Positions 44,442-53,806 of a stretch of DNA of 64,000 nt are shown here, in pieces. Below the pieces are notes generated by a model that saw nothing but the letters and a program-made list of their open reading frames with translations, did no database searches and was not told the origin of the DNA. A program made the position numbers and the translations under genes. The stretch's first letter is position 1; the number at the start of each line of letters is the position of its first letter. Origin of the DNA: Taibaiella sp. (GTDB lineage: Bacteria > Bacteroidota > Bacteroidia > Chitinophagales > Chitinophagaceae); the NCBI GenBank assembly GCA_016786705.1, contig JAEUVV010000013.1, positions 1-64,000 on the forward strand. Direction: 5' to 3'.

Positions 44442-44462
44442 AAGCAGTACGATTTATAAAAC

Positions 44463-44494
44463 AGGGCCGCCCTAAATTTTAGGGCGGCCCTTTG
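44463..44494. terminator. Hairpin between the S9 peptidase and the small lipoprotein
   Basis: GC-rich stem AGGGCCGCCCTAA with its complement (44463-44475 and 44479-44491), short loop, then TTTGTCTTT; works for the plus-strand gene and perhaps both convergent genes. Confidence 0.7.
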
Positions 44495-44525
44495 TCTTTC
44501 ACTGCTTAGGTATTGAACTTTCCTA

Positions 44526-44786
44526 TCAATCTGCAAAGCAGACATAAACTACACTTTCTCCATTAGCATTGGTCCAGGTTTTATTCATTGTGGCACAATG
44601 CGCGTCTGCTTCTTTTCTGGTTTTACTTTTAAACGGGCTCCTGCCTACCGGGTTAATCGCATCAGGATCCTCTAAAGACCCATCGGCATTTTGTATCTTA
44701 CAGACACAAGTGTACTTCTTGTCACAGGAAGTAAACGAGGCGGCAACAATTATGCCACTAAGAAAAAGTAAAATTGCTTTTTTCAT
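44526..44786 (-). CDS. Small cysteine-containing lipoprotein
   Basis: 86 residues. Lipobox FTSC (Cys21), then DKKYTCVCKIQNADGS, and two more cysteines (HCATMN and VVYVCFAD) in the C-terminal part. The mature body is about 65 residues and looks like a short disulfide-rich domain. Not recognised. It is convergent with the S9 peptidase and not part of the metZ unit, which ends at 44975 and has its own terminator. Confidence 0.7.
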   Translation of the reverse strand: MKKAILLFLSGIIVAASFTSCDKKYTCVCKIQNADGSLEDPDAINPVGRSPFKSKTRKEADAHCATMNKTWTNANGESVVYVCFAD

Positions 44787-44931
44787 ATTTTGTAAAATTT
44801 CAAATTAAAGATATAAAACAATGTTCTGCTCAGCTAGACGTAAAAGAATTACCAAACATTAGATAGCTTTTTAAAATACTTTCATTGGCAGCATCAACCA
44901 TCAAGAGCAGTTTGTCTGAAATGTTTGCCCC

Positions 44932-44972
44932 AATAGAAAATGGCTTGAACAAAGTTCAAGCCATTTTCTATT
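44932..44972 (-). terminator. Terminator of metZ
   Basis: Perfect 19-bp hairpin (44932-44950 with 44954-44972), 3-nt loop, right at the end of metZ at 44975. On the minus strand only a short T run follows. Confidence 0.7.
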
Positions 44973-44974
44973 TA

Positions 44975-46132
44975 TTACAGCGCTTGTAAAATATCATTCA
45001 ATATATCGTCCCGGTGTTCCAGGCCAACAGAGACCCGGATCAGGCCTGGTGTAATACCGGTCTTCATCCGTTCCGCATCCGAAAGCTTGGCATGCGTAGT
45101 ACTTGCCGGGTGCGAAGCAATACTACGGGTATCGCCCAGGTTAGCCGTTAAAGAAAGCATTTTCAATTTATCCAGGAATTCCCGCCCGGCATCCAGGCCG
45201 CCTTTTAAATTAAAGCTCACCAGCCCGCCGCCGTTCCGCATTTGCTTTTTAGCGATTGCATACTGCGGATGTGAAGGCAGATGCGGGTATTTCAGCCATT
45301 CAATTTCGGGATGATCGCTCAACTGTTCTGCTATGTATAAAGCATTCGCCGCATGGCGCTCCATCCTTACGTCCAGCGTTTCCAGGCTTTTGCTCAGTAT
45401 CCAGGCATTGAACGGGGACAATGAGGCACCAGAGCTACGTACAAATAAGTAGACCTCATGCACCAGGTCTTTCCGGCCACAGACCACGCCACCTAATACC
45501 CTGCCCTGCCCGTCCAGCCATTTGGTACCGGAGTGCACAACAAGGTCGGCACCGTATTGAACCGGCTGCTGGCACAAAGGTGTAGCGAAAGCATTATCCA
45601 CCACGAAAATAATACCGTGTTTTTTGGCCACCTTGCCGATCATTTCCAGGTCCAGGATATCCAGCCCGGGATTGGTCGGGGTCTCCAGGTAAATCATCTT
45701 CACCGCCGGGTCTATAGCGGCTTCCCAATCTTCAGCGCTGGCCGATGCCGGTACATACTTATGACCGATCCCGTATTTAGGTAAATATTTTGTGATCACG
45801 GTATGCGTACTACCGAAAATGGAATTGCAACTCAATAGCGTATCTCCCTGTTTCAGCAAGCTCATGAAACACGAAAATATGGCCGCCATGCCGGTTGCGG
45901 TTGCGAAGGCCGCTTCAGTCCCTTCAAGAGCTGCCATCTTTTGCTCCAGTTCCTTTGTATTGGGGTTCACAAAACGGCTGTACATATTCTGCTCGATCTC
46001 ATCGGCAAAAACGGCACGCATTTGTTCCGCATCGTCATAACAGAAACTGCTGGTCATGAAAATGGGATTGGAATGCTCTTTTTCGTTGGTAGGACCTAAT
46101 TGTATACGGATCGCTTTGGATATAGGATGCAC
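44975..46132 (-). CDS. metZ: O-succinyl/acetylhomoserine sulfhydrylase (MetZ-type), PLP-dependent
   Basis: 385 residues, GTG start. Cys/Met metabolism PLP family: RFVNPNTKELEQKMAALEGTEAAFATATGMAAIF (50-84), PLP-holding segment VVDNAFATPLCQQP, and Lys204 in HSGTKWLDGQGRVLGG; the DGQGRVLGG extension is typical of MetZ. It would make homocysteine from O-acylated homoserine and sulfide. Since MetX is just across the divergent promoter, the acyl form is probably acetyl. osmC precedes it by 30 nt on the same strand. Confidence 0.9.
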   Translation of the reverse strand: MHPISKAIRIQLGPTNEKEHSNPIFMTSSFCYDDAEQMRAVFADEIEQNMYSRFVNPNTKELEQKMAALEGTEAAFATATGMAAIFSCFMSLLKQGDTLLSCNSIFGSTHTVITKYLPKYGIGHKYVPASASAEDWEAAIDPAVKMIYLETPTNPGLDILDLEMIGKVAKKHGIIFVVDNAFATPLCQQPVQYGADLVVHSGTKWLDGQGRVLGGVVCGRKDLVHEVYLFVRSSGASLSPFNAWILSKSLETLDVRMERHAANALYIAEQLSDHPEIEWLKYPHLPSHPQYAIAKKQMRNGGGLVSFNLKGGLDAGREFLDKLKMLSLTANLGDTRSIASHPASTTHAKLSDAERMKTGITPGLIRVSVGLEHRDDILNDILQAL

Positions 46133-46162
46133 TTATTGAAATTTTATAATGATTAATCAGGA

Positions 46163-46591
46163 TTAGTTAACGCTTACACTGTAGCTGATCGCACAACCCG
46201 CTCTGCGCAGCGTTTCCGCTACAGAACAATATTTATCGACCGATAGCTGTGCCGCTTTTTCCGCTTTTGATAGCTCTAAACTTCCGGTCAGGATATAATG
46301 CACATGGGCTTTTATCCATAAAGCAGGGGTCACGTCTTTTTCCCGCTCTCCTTCTACTTCAACCACCAGGGTATCAAATGACTGCCTTTGTTTTTCCAGG
46401 ATCATAACGATATCAATACCGGAGCAGGCCCCCATAGCCATTAATAAGCTTAACATAGGACCTACAGATCCTTTAGCGGCTACCGTTTTGGCCTCACCAC
46501 CTCCGGCTTTAAAAATAAGGGTATTCTCCTGTGCATCCGTAGCAACATAATTATCTTCAGCACGATTATAAGTAACAGTAATCTTTGGCAT
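46163..46591 (-). CDS. OsmC-family protein
   Basis: 142 residues, the usual size. Family features: NTLIFKAGGGEAKTVAAKGSVGPMLSLLMAMGACSGIDIVMILEK with the first cysteine (C57 region) and a second cysteine in CSVAETLRRAGCAISYSVS near the C-terminus. OsmC/Ohr proteins reduce organic peroxides through these cysteines, and many have unknown substrates. The gene is in front of metZ and divergent from metX, perhaps because sulfur assimilation and thiol redox balance are linked. Confidence 0.88.
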   Translation of the reverse strand: MPKITVTYNRAEDNYVATDAQENTLIFKAGGGEAKTVAAKGSVGPMLSLLMAMGACSGIDIVMILEKQRQSFDTLVVEVEGEREKDVTPALWIKAHVHYILTGSLELSKAEKAAQLSVDKYCSVAETLRRAGCAISYSVSVN

Positions 46592-46626
46592 TGCTTTATT
46601 TTTTATGCAAAATAGGTAAAAGCGGT

Positions 46627-46634
46627 TACTTTTG
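46627..46634 (+). promoter_or_regulatory. -7 element of metX
   Basis: TACTTTTG fits TAnnTTTG, 26 nt before the ATG at 46661. On the other strand TATTTTGC (46610-46617 region) could serve osmC-metZ; it matches less well. Confidence 0.5.
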
Positions 46635-46660
46635 TTTGAAGGCTATTCAAAATACCAGAA

Positions 46661-47680
46661 ATGTTACAAACCTTTAACTACGACCAACCCTTCCACTTTG
46701 AAGAAGGTGGCAGTATTCGCTCCCTGCAGATCGCTTACCATACTTATGGCACCCTAAATCCGGAGAAAGACAATGTGGTCTGGATCTGTCATGCCCTAAC
46801 GGCCAACTCGGATGTGGCCGACTGGTGGAAAGGCCTCGTGGGTCCGGGCAAGGTGTTAGACCCACAGCACTATTATATTGTCTGCGCTAATATACTGGGC
46901 AGCTGTTATGGCACCACAGGCCCCAGCAGCAAAGCCTCCGGGAGCGCTTTACCATATGGTAAAGACTTCCCTGATTTTACGATCCGGGATATGGTAAACG
47001 CACACGAGCTTTTGAGCACCCATTTAGGCATAACGCGAATACAACTTTTAGTGGGCGGCAGCATGGGCGGCTACCAGGCCCTGGAGTGGGCTTTTAAAAG
47101 CCCGGAACGTATCAAAAAGCTTTTCCTGCTGGCCACTTCAGCCGCAGAAAGCGCCTGGGGAATTGCTATACATACTGCCCAGCGAATGGCTATAGAAGCT
47201 GACCCGGAATGGCAAACAGGTATACGCGGCACCGGCGATAAAGGATTAAAAGCGGCAAGGGCCATAGGTATGCTGACGTATAGGAATTTTGAGTTGTTTA
47301 ATGCCCAGCAATCGGACCCGGACCCGGAAAAAACAAAAGACTTTAAAGCAAGCGCTTATTTACACTACCAGGCCCAAAAACTGGCCGATCGCTTTGACCC
47401 GCTTACTTATCATCGCTTAACCCGCGCTATGGACAGTCATAATATCGCCAGGGGCAGGAATACTGATATTGCATCTGTTTTGAGTACGATTAAGCAACCT
47501 ACGCTCCTTATCGGCATTGCTTCAGACATTCTTTGTCCGCCTTCCGAACAAAGATTTATGGCAGAGCACCTGCCGGATTGTACCTACCGGGAAATCAACT
47601 CAGCATACGGGCATGATGGCTTCCTGATCGAATATGCGCTCATCAGCGGGCATTTAAGCAGCTGGATTGCAGGTAGATAA
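46661..47680 (+). CDS. metX: Homoserine O-acetyltransferase
   Basis: 339 residues; alpha/beta-hydrolase fold with nucleophile Ser134 (VGGSMGGYQALEW), Asp289 (GIASDILCPP) and His318 (GHDGFLIE). NVVWICHALTANSDVADWW at 38-56 and CANILGSCYGTTGPSS are family signatures. It transfers acetyl from acetyl-CoA to homoserine, giving the substrate of MetZ. Divergent from osmC-metZ, 69 bp between. Confidence 0.94.
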   Translation: MLQTFNYDQPFHFEEGGSIRSLQIAYHTYGTLNPEKDNVVWICHALTANSDVADWWKGLVGPGKVLDPQHYYIVCANILGSCYGTTGPSSKASGSALPYGKDFPDFTIRDMVNAHELLSTHLGITRIQLLVGGSMGGYQALEWAFKSPERIKKLFLLATSAAESAWGIAIHTAQRMAIEADPEWQTGIRGTGDKGLKAARAIGMLTYRNFELFNAQQSDPDPEKTKDFKASAYLHYQAQKLADRFDPLTYHRLTRAMDSHNIARGRNTDIASVLSTIKQPTLLIGIASDILCPPSEQRFMAEHLPDCTYREINSAYGHDGFLIEYALISGHLSSWIAGR

Positions 47681-47724
47681 TCAGTCCTGGCAGCAAAGCT
47701 GGCAATTATTTACGGCGGTTTTAT

Positions 47725-47732
47725 TACATTTG
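47725..47732 (+). promoter_or_regulatory. -7 element of fabV
   Basis: TACATTTG fits TAnnTTTG, 32 nt before the ATG at 47765. Confidence 0.5.
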
Positions 47733-47764
47733 TACCTCCATTTCAATCTAAAAAACATTGAATT

Positions 47765-48949
47765 ATGATTATTGAACCGAGAATGCGTGGATTTATCTGC
47801 TTGACAGCACATCCCGATGGTTGCAAAGAGAATGTAAGACAGCAAATCGAATATGTAAAACAACAAGGCGAGATCAATGTTCCTAAAAGAGTATTGGTAA
47901 TCGGGGCCTCTACCGGTTTCGGACTGGCTTCCCGTATAGCCGCGGCTTATGGTTCCGGCGCATCTACTATAGGGGTTTATTTTGAAAAAGAAGCTTCAGA
48001 AGGTAAAACGGCTACACCGGGTTTATATAATACCGCAGCCTTCCAGGATTTCGCACATACGGATGGCTTATATGCCAAAGGCATCAATGGCGACGCTTAT
48101 TCCAACGAAGTAAAACAACAAACCATAGATTTAATCAAAGCGGACCTGGGACAGGTAGACCTGGTGATCTATAGCCTGGCCTCTCCGGTAAGAACAGATC
48201 CTGCAACCGGCGTTTTACACCGCTCCGTATTAAAGCCGATCGGTGAACCTTATACCAACAAAACAGTAGATATTCATACCGGAAAAATCACCGATATAAC
48301 CATTAACCCGGCCACAGAAGAAGAAGTCGAAAACACCATCAAAGTAATGGGTGGCGAAGACTGGGCTTTATGGATCGACGCTTTACAGGAAGCCGGTGTT
48401 TTAGCCGATGGCGCCAAGACGGTAGCTTATTCTTATATCGGGCCGGACCTGACGCAACCTTTGTACCGTCAAGGAACTATAGGCCGTGCCAAAGATCACC
48501 TGGAAGCTACTGCCGGCGCGATTAATGAAAAATTAAAAGCTGTAAACGGTGAAGCATTTGTATCGGTGAACAAAGCACTGGTAACGCAATCCAGCGCGGC
48601 CATTCCTGTAGTTCCGCTGTACATTTCTTTATTGTACAAGATCATGAAAGAAAAAGGTACCCATGAAGGCTGTATCGAGCAGATCTACCGCTTATATAAA
48701 GACCGGTTGTATAATGGTGCAACGGTACCTGTTGATGAAAAAGGAAGGATCCGCGTGGATGACTGGGAAATGCAGGAAGATGTACAGGCAAAGGTACTGG
48801 AACTGTGGAACCATGTGGATACGGAAAACCTGGGCGCTATCGGCGACCTGCAAGGTTACAAATCTGAATTTATCGGTTTGTTTGGCTTTGGCCTTAATAC
48901 CGTTGACTATACCGCAGAAGCGAATGAACTGGTACGGGTCAATAATTAA
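47765..48949 (+). CDS. fabV: Enoyl-ACP (trans-2-enoyl-CoA) reductase FabV
   Basis: 394 residues, the FabV length (about 400; FabI is about 260). NADH site: VLVIGASTGFGLASRIAAAYGSGASTIGVYFEK (43-75). Active-site Tyr234 and Lys243 in the Tyr-x8-Lys spacing of FabV, in LTQPLYRQGTIGRAKDH. IEPRMRGFICLTAHPDGC at the N-terminus and SSAAIPVVPLYISLLYKIMKEK later are typical. FabV is insensitive to triclosan. It completes each fatty-acid elongation cycle. No other fab gene is adjacent; a terminator follows. Confidence 0.96.
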   Translation: MIIEPRMRGFICLTAHPDGCKENVRQQIEYVKQQGEINVPKRVLVIGASTGFGLASRIAAAYGSGASTIGVYFEKEASEGKTATPGLYNTAAFQDFAHTDGLYAKGINGDAYSNEVKQQTIDLIKADLGQVDLVIYSLASPVRTDPATGVLHRSVLKPIGEPYTNKTVDIHTGKITDITINPATEEEVENTIKVMGGEDWALWIDALQEAGVLADGAKTVAYSYIGPDLTQPLYRQGTIGRAKDHLEATAGAINEKLKAVNGEAFVSVNKALVTQSSAAIPVVPLYISLLYKIMKEKGTHEGCIEQIYRLYKDRLYNGATVPVDEKGRIRVDDWEMQEDVQAKVLELWNHVDTENLGAIGDLQGYKSEFIGLFGFGLNTVDYTAEANELVRVNN

Positions 48950-48967
48950 AAAATGCTATAAAAGAAT

Positions 48968-48993
48968 AAAGCCACCTTCTCAGGGTGGCTTTT
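48968..48993 (+). terminator. Terminator after fabV
   Basis: 9-bp stem AAAGCCACC/GGTGGCTTT (48968-48976 and 48984-48992) with a short loop and T run. Confidence 0.75.
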
Positions 48994-49017
48994 GTTATCA
49001 CTATAATTTCTGAAATA

Positions 49018-49545
49018 CTATCTTCTCAAAACCCACAAGCTACGGGTATACCTCCCGCCACCATCGGCATCAACTATGACTTTGTAAAAACCCTCTTCGA
49101 AACGCGATAAATCTACTGCAAAATTGTAGTGACTACCTGCATTAATAGTAAGCTCAGTACTAAAATGGACGTCTTCCGGTTTTCCTCCTAAATTATCCAC
49201 ATTAATTTCACGTCCTGCTAAGCCGCTATATTCAAACCATTGGGTTTTAGGAATAAAATCCGGAGCATTCTTAAAATAAGCGCTGACTATTTTCACTTGA
49301 TAAGTCCTGTTTTTTGCTGAAGTATTTGTAAAGTATAAATATTGCATATTAACAGCGGGAACCGGGAAAGCCGTTAATTGAAACTCAGCATCTTTAAAAT
49401 AATCATCTGTATCTCCTAAAGTACCCGCAGGAGCAGCATTTTCATCAAATAAATCAAGTCCTTTAATTTGTTCGAATTTTCTCTTTTTACTACAAGCGCT
49501 TAAAACAAGTATTAAGCTTAAAAGGATAATGGTATATTTCTTCAT
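49018..49545 (-). CDS. Lipoprotein, unknown
   Basis: 175 residues with lipobox LSAC (Cys18) followed by SKKRKF. The mature region looks like an all-beta domain (FQLTAFPVPAVNMQYLYFTN, YQVKIVSAYF, GSHYNFAVDLSRFEEGFYKVIVDADGG), ending RYTRSLWVLRR. Slight similarity in rhythm to T9SS sorting domains (FEEGFYKVIV) but the N-terminus is a lipoprotein signal. Not identified. Its start is 71 nt after the end of the thiolase gene, with a terminator in between. Confidence 0.7.
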   Translation of the reverse strand: MKKYTIILLSLILVLSACSKKRKFEQIKGLDLFDENAAPAGTLGDTDDYFKDAEFQLTAFPVPAVNMQYLYFTNTSAKNRTYQVKIVSAYFKNAPDFIPKTQWFEYSGLAGREINVDNLGGKPEDVHFSTELTINAGSHYNFAVDLSRFEEGFYKVIVDADGGGRYTRSLWVLRR

Positions 49546-49567
49546 GGTAATTACGATTAAGTTAGAA

Positions 49568-49598
49568 TAAAAAAGGCAGCAACCCTTAGGTTGCTGCC
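49568..49598 (-). terminator. Terminator of the thiolase gene
   Basis: On the minus strand GGCAGCAACC, 4-nt loop, GGTTGCTGCC, then a run of T, directly after the thiolase stop at 49616. Confidence 0.85.
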
Positions 49599-49615
49599 TG
49601 GTCTATAAAGAAAAA

Positions 49616-50794
49616 TTATAATTTCTCAATAACGATTGCAGTAGCACCGCCACCGCCGTTACAGATACCGGCCACACCAATCTTAGCATTATTTTGTGCC
49701 AATACATTGATCAGGGTAACCACTACACGGGAGCCTGAAGAACCCAGCGGGTGACCTAAAGCAACCGCACCACCGTTTACGTTCACCTGCTCTGGTTTTA
49801 ATTTCAAAATCTCGCAGTTAGCTAAGCCTACTACGCTGAATGCTTCATTCAACTCATAGAAATCAACCTGGTCCTGGCTGATACCCGCTTTTTTCAAGGC
49901 TAAAGGTACTGCTTTGGCAGGTGATGTAGTAAACCATTCAGGAGCCTGCTCCGCATCGGCATAACCACGCACCGCAGCAATCGGCGTTAAACCTAAAGCT
50001 TCCGCTTTCTCACGGCTCATCAGGATCAATGCAGAAGCGCCGTCATTCATTGTTGAAGCGTTAGCAGCGGTAACAGATCCACCTTTAACGAAAGCTGAAT
50101 TCAAAGTAGGGATCTTATCAAACTTTACATTAAACGGCTCTTCATCCTTTGCAAATACAACCGGATCTCCTTTTCTTTGCGGGATCTCTACCGGAACGAT
50201 CTCTGCATCGAACTTACCTTCGTTTACCGATTTTTGGCTGCGGGTATAGCTTTCGATCGCGAAGGCATCCTGCGCTTCACGGCTGATATTCATTTCAGCT
50301 GCCGTATTTTCAGCCGCATTACCCATAGCATATTTATGGTACACATCGGTAAGGCCGTCTTTAGCCAAACCATCTACCATTGAAGTATCGCCATATTTAT
50401 TGCCCCAACGCATCGCCGGTGCATAAAAAGGTACATTGCTCATGCTTTCCATACCGCCGGCCACTACAACCTCGGCATCGCCACACATGATCGCCTGGGC
50501 TGCCATAGTGATAGCTTTCATACCGCTGGCACACACCTTATTTACCGTAGTACAGTTTACTTCATCCGGTAAACCGGCAAATTTTGCCGCCTGGCGCGCA
50601 GGCGCCTGGCCTAAATTTGCCTGCATTACGCAGCCCATATATACGTCTGTAACTTCTTTAGCGTCTAACTTTATCCTATCTAATGCTCCCTTAATAGCGA
50701 ACGAACCTAATTCTGTTGCAGTAAAACCTTTTAATGATCCACCCCAGCTACCCATTGGCGTACGTACGGCAGATACAATTACAACTTCTTTCAT
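49616..50794 (-). CDS. Acetyl-CoA C-acetyltransferase (thiolase)
   Basis: 392 residues. Nucleophile Cys88 (NKVCASGMKA), NEAF(S)VVG near 318, GHPLGSSG near 346, and the second active Cys in GICNGGGGA near 378, the hallmarks of type II (biosynthetic) thiolases. It condenses two acetyl-CoA or cleaves acetoacetyl-CoA. Single gene with its own TAAATTTG -7 box and terminator; no HMG-CoA or butyrate genes next to it, so the pathway is open. Confidence 0.93.
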   Translation of the reverse strand: MKEVVIVSAVRTPMGSWGGSLKGFTATELGSFAIKGALDRIKLDAKEVTDVYMGCVMQANLGQAPARQAAKFAGLPDEVNCTTVNKVCASGMKAITMAAQAIMCGDAEVVVAGGMESMSNVPFYAPAMRWGNKYGDTSMVDGLAKDGLTDVYHKYAMGNAAENTAAEMNISREAQDAFAIESYTRSQKSVNEGKFDAEIVPVEIPQRKGDPVVFAKDEEPFNVKFDKIPTLNSAFVKGGSVTAANASTMNDGASALILMSREKAEALGLTPIAAVRGYADAEQAPEWFTTSPAKAVPLALKKAGISQDQVDFYELNEAFSVVGLANCEILKLKPEQVNVNGGAVALGHPLGSSGSRVVVTLINVLAQNNAKIGVAGICNGGGGATAIVIEKL

Positions 50795-50821
50795 TTTAAA
50801 AAATTTTTAAATTTAACGAAG

Positions 50822-50829
50822 CAAATTTA
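50822..50829 (-). promoter_or_regulatory. -7 element of the thiolase gene
   Basis: Minus strand TAAATTTG, fitting TAnnTTTG, 27 nt before the ATG at 50794. Confidence 0.5.
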
Positions 50830-50907
50830 CTGAATTTAAACCTTAAAAACTTCACAAGGAAATGAAAGCTGTTTTTATCGTAAATTGCTGGGATAATTAG
50901 AAATTAT

Positions 50908-51219
50908 ATGGATGCCAATATAGCGCTGATCAACCAGTTTTTTGAAATGGAACAAAAAATGGTTGCAGAACAACTCGCTGATAAATTTGACAGGAATTTA
51001 AGAAGAATACAGCATATTTTCGAAGCTTCGGGCTTAATTATTGTCAATCCGGCAGGAGAAGCTTATTCCGAAAGCAGGACCGATTATGAAGCCAGTATTG
51101 TAGGCTCCCCCGGCCCCAACCTGAAAATAACCAAAGTAATCAAGCCGATCATTTACCAAAATGACAGTCAGGGCCGTCAGCTGTTACAAAAAGGCATAGT
51201 TATTGCAGAACAGGTATAA
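50908..51219 (+). CDS. Small protein opening the Hsp70 cassette
   Basis: 103 residues, no signal peptide. The N-terminal 45 residues are helical (MDANIALINQFFEMEQKMVAEQLADKFDRNLRRIQHIF); then a beta-rich part YEASIVGSPGPNLKITKVIKPIIYQNDSQGRQLLQKGIVIAEQ. The helix-plus-beta order and size recall the nucleotide-exchange factor GrpE, but I see no convincing motif, so this is only a hint. It lies 31 nt before the Hsp70 gene, same strand, and is probably co-transcribed. Confidence 0.65.
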   Translation: MDANIALINQFFEMEQKMVAEQLADKFDRNLRRIQHIFEASGLIIVNPAGEAYSESRTDYEASIVGSPGPNLKITKVIKPIIYQNDSQGRQLLQKGIVIAEQV

Positions 51220-51250
51220 GCGCATTGAACACCCGTATAAAGCAAGCAAA

Positions 51251-53797
51251 ATGAAATCTATAAATTTTGGAATTGACCTTGGAACCACCAATTCTTTAAT
51301 TACCAAATATGAGAACGGTAAAGTCACCATTTTCAAGCACCCTATCGGCCATAAGGAAACCTTAGCCTCTGTAGTGGCTTTCAGGCCCGGGCGTACCCTG
51401 GTGGGCGATAAAGCCCGTGAATTCCTGACCAAAGACCCCGTCAATATTTTTGCCAATTTTAAACGCAGGATGGGCACCGACGACAAGTTCTATGTGGTTA
51501 ACCTGGACGAAAACGTAACTCCCGTTGAGCTATCTACCCTGGTATTGAAAGAACTGAAACAATTTGTATACTCGGGAGAAGACGTAGAAGCGGCCGTAAT
51601 CACCATCCCTGCCAGTTTTGACACAATGCAAAGCAATGCCACCAAGAAAGCGGGCCTTGCCGCCGGCTTCCGGGAAGTATTATTACTACAGGAACCGATC
51701 GCTGCCAGCCTGGCCTATTTCAACAACCAGGAAAATAATGCAGACCGGGATGGCTACTGGCTTGTTTACGACCTCGGTGGCGGCACTTTCGACATCGCCC
51801 TGATGCAGATCAAAGAAGGCGAAATGAAAGTCGTGGACCATGAAGGGAACAATTTCCTGGGCGGCGCGGACTTTGACTTCGGCATTATTGAAAAAATAAT
51901 AATTCCTTATGTAACAGAACATTTCGGGATCGAAAATTTCGAAGAAGAATTGCGAAAAAACAACGGCAAATACGAACAGCTGTTCTATGAACTGATCTAC
52001 AAATCCGAAGAAGCCAAAAAAGAACTCTCTCAACAACACGAAACGCAGATCGACTTTATTTTAGACGGGCAGGAAGTATTATTAACCATCACCCGCGAGG
52101 AGCTCGAAAACACCCTCAAAACAAGGGTTTCGGATACGATCTCGATGCTGAAAAACATACTGAACCGGAATGAACTGGGTACTCATGATATTGAAGAAAT
52201 ACTCCTGGTTGGTGGCAGCACTTATATTCCATACGTACGCCAACAATTGGCGCAGCATACCGGCATAAAAGTGAACAGCCAGATAGACCCAACCACTGCA
52301 GTAGCCATTGGCGCGGCCTACTATGCCGCTAACAAATATTACCAGCCAGAAGCTGGCATTGAGCTTGGAGAAAATGTAGAAGATTTGCTCAGCCGGATCT
52401 CCGCAGATGACGCAGATCCGGGAACGTATTTACACCCTGCCAGCGATATAGAGCTTATCGTTTCTTATAGCCAGATGAGCAAAGACACGGAAGAAGTGCT
52501 GATCATAAAAGCGGGCAATAACTGGGAAGGTAAAACCTACCGGATTATAAGGAGTGATGGCGGTTTTGATACCGGCTTTGTGGCCATGAAATCAAAATTC
52601 ACCGAATTCCTGCCCCTGCTCCACAATACCAACAACTTATTTTACTTACGCATTTACGACGAGGAGCAAAACGAAATCAAATCGGCGCTAAAAGAGATCA
52701 GCATTACCCAGGGCCAGTTTAATATAGCCGGTCAGCCTATACCGCAGGATATCTGTATCGAGGTAGATGATAAAGAAAATCATACCACCAGGCTGGAAGT
52801 AATTTTCGAAAAAAATGCGGTACTGCCTCAGAAAAAAACGCTGTACCGGGAAATCTCCAAAACTATTAAACAAGGCGCTGAAGATAGCATCATCATCAAT
52901 ATCCTGGAGGGCGACCGCAATGCACGCGCACTTTCCAACCTGGTCATTGCCTGTATCGAGATCTCCGGCAAAGACCTTACATCAGACCTCATCAAGGGTT
53001 CTGATATAGAACTGCAGATCACGATGTCAGACAACAGGGAATTACAAACAGAGGTATTCCTCGTGATGACCCAGCAGGAATTCAAAAACGCCTTTTCCCT
53101 ATCAGAAAAGCATGTCAACATAGATCGCCTGAAAGAACAGTTTATCGACCTGGAAAATGAGATCCGCAACAGCATAAAAATGTTCAGCCACGATGAAAAT
53201 GATGTATGGGCCATACAGGCCAATGACTTTCTTAAAGAGCTGATGCAACACAAAAATGAATTGTTTAAGCTCAAAGAAGACGATCGTACCGATGCCAAGT
53301 ACGTGATCGCGGAAGTATTGAACCGGGTTTCACAGGCTTATGATAAACTGGGCGGTGAGGACCGGCTGGAACGCCTGCGCTATGAATACCTGGAAGCTAA
53401 AGAATATATTGAGAATCACCTGCCAATGGCAGATTTCAAAAAAGAAGACCTGGGCCAGACCTATTCCAAGCTATTGAAAGGAGAGCACCAGGTATTGATC
53501 AGCAGGAACCCCTCTATACTGGAGAAAGCGACCGAAAAAATGAATAGCCTGGCCTGGGATATCCTGTGGAATACCCTAAGCTATATCATATCCAGGTATG
53601 AAGGCTTTAAAGGACTGGCCCCGGATGAATTCAAAAACTATGAAGGTGCAAAGCCTATATTCAGAGCTGCTGACCAGGCATTAAGCAACGAGCGTTATCA
53701 TGAATTCCGGCAACATGTATACAGTATCACCCACTTACTGGTGCACAATGAATATAAAATCCAAAACGACGACTTTAAGGGTACGGGAATCGGCTAA
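51251..53797 (+). CDS. Long Hsp70-family ATPase with an inserted domain
   Basis: 848 residues from ATG 51251 (an in-frame TTG 48 nt upstream is rejected because DLGTTNS would start too late). Nucleotide-binding domain at 1-360: DLGTTNS (9-15), YDLGGGTFDIAL (173-184), VGGSTYIP (320-327). DnaK has 638 residues. Between the ATPase and the substrate domain is an extra module of about 120 residues (365-490, VSYSQMSKDTEEVLIIKAG, YLRIYDEEQNE). A DnaK-like beta substrate domain follows (about 495-600; SIIINILEGDRNARALSNLVIACIEISG) and then a long helical tail (610-848). The small gene before and a membrane protein 9 nt after form its cassette. Confidence 0.9.
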   Translation: MKSINFGIDLGTTNSLITKYENGKVTIFKHPIGHKETLASVVAFRPGRTLVGDKAREFLTKDPVNIFANFKRRMGTDDKFYVVNLDENVTPVELSTLVLKELKQFVYSGEDVEAAVITIPASFDTMQSNATKKAGLAAGFREVLLLQEPIAASLAYFNNQENNADRDGYWLVYDLGGGTFDIALMQIKEGEMKVVDHEGNNFLGGADFDFGIIEKIIIPYVTEHFGIENFEEELRKNNGKYEQLFYELIYKSEEAKKELSQQHETQIDFILDGQEVLLTITREELENTLKTRVSDTISMLKNILNRNELGTHDIEEILLVGGSTYIPYVRQQLAQHTGIKVNSQIDPTTAVAIGAAYYAANKYYQPEAGIELGENVEDLLSRISADDADPGTYLHPASDIELIVSYSQMSKDTEEVLIIKAGNNWEGKTYRIIRSDGGFDTGFVAMKSKFTEFLPLLHNTNNLFYLRIYDEEQNEIKSALKEISITQGQFNIAGQPIPQDICIEVDDKENHTTRLEVIFEKNAVLPQKKTLYREISKTIKQGAEDSIIINILEGDRNARALSNLVIACIEISGKDLTSDLIKGSDIELQITMSDNRELQTEVFLVMTQQEFKNAFSLSEKHVNIDRLKEQFIDLENEIRNSIKMFSHDENDVWAIQANDFLKELMQHKNELFKLKEDDRTDAKYVIAEVLNRVSQAYDKLGGEDRLERLRYEYLEAKEYIENHLPMADFKKEDLGQTYSKLLKGEHQVLISRNPSILEKATEKMNSLAWDILWNTLSYIISRYEGFKGLAPDEFKNYEGAKPIFRAADQALSNERYHEFRQHVYSITHLLVHNEYKIQNDDFKGTGIG

Positions 53798-53806
53798 CAA
53801 CAGCAT

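Noticed and set aside
50908..51219. GrpE assignment for the first gene of the Hsp70 cassette
   Set aside because: Only size, fold order and position suggest it; no GrpE motif is seen, so it is kept as a hypothesis.
51203..51250. TTG start for the Hsp70 gene
   Set aside because: Overlaps the end of the preceding gene and would add residues before the conserved DLGTTNS start.
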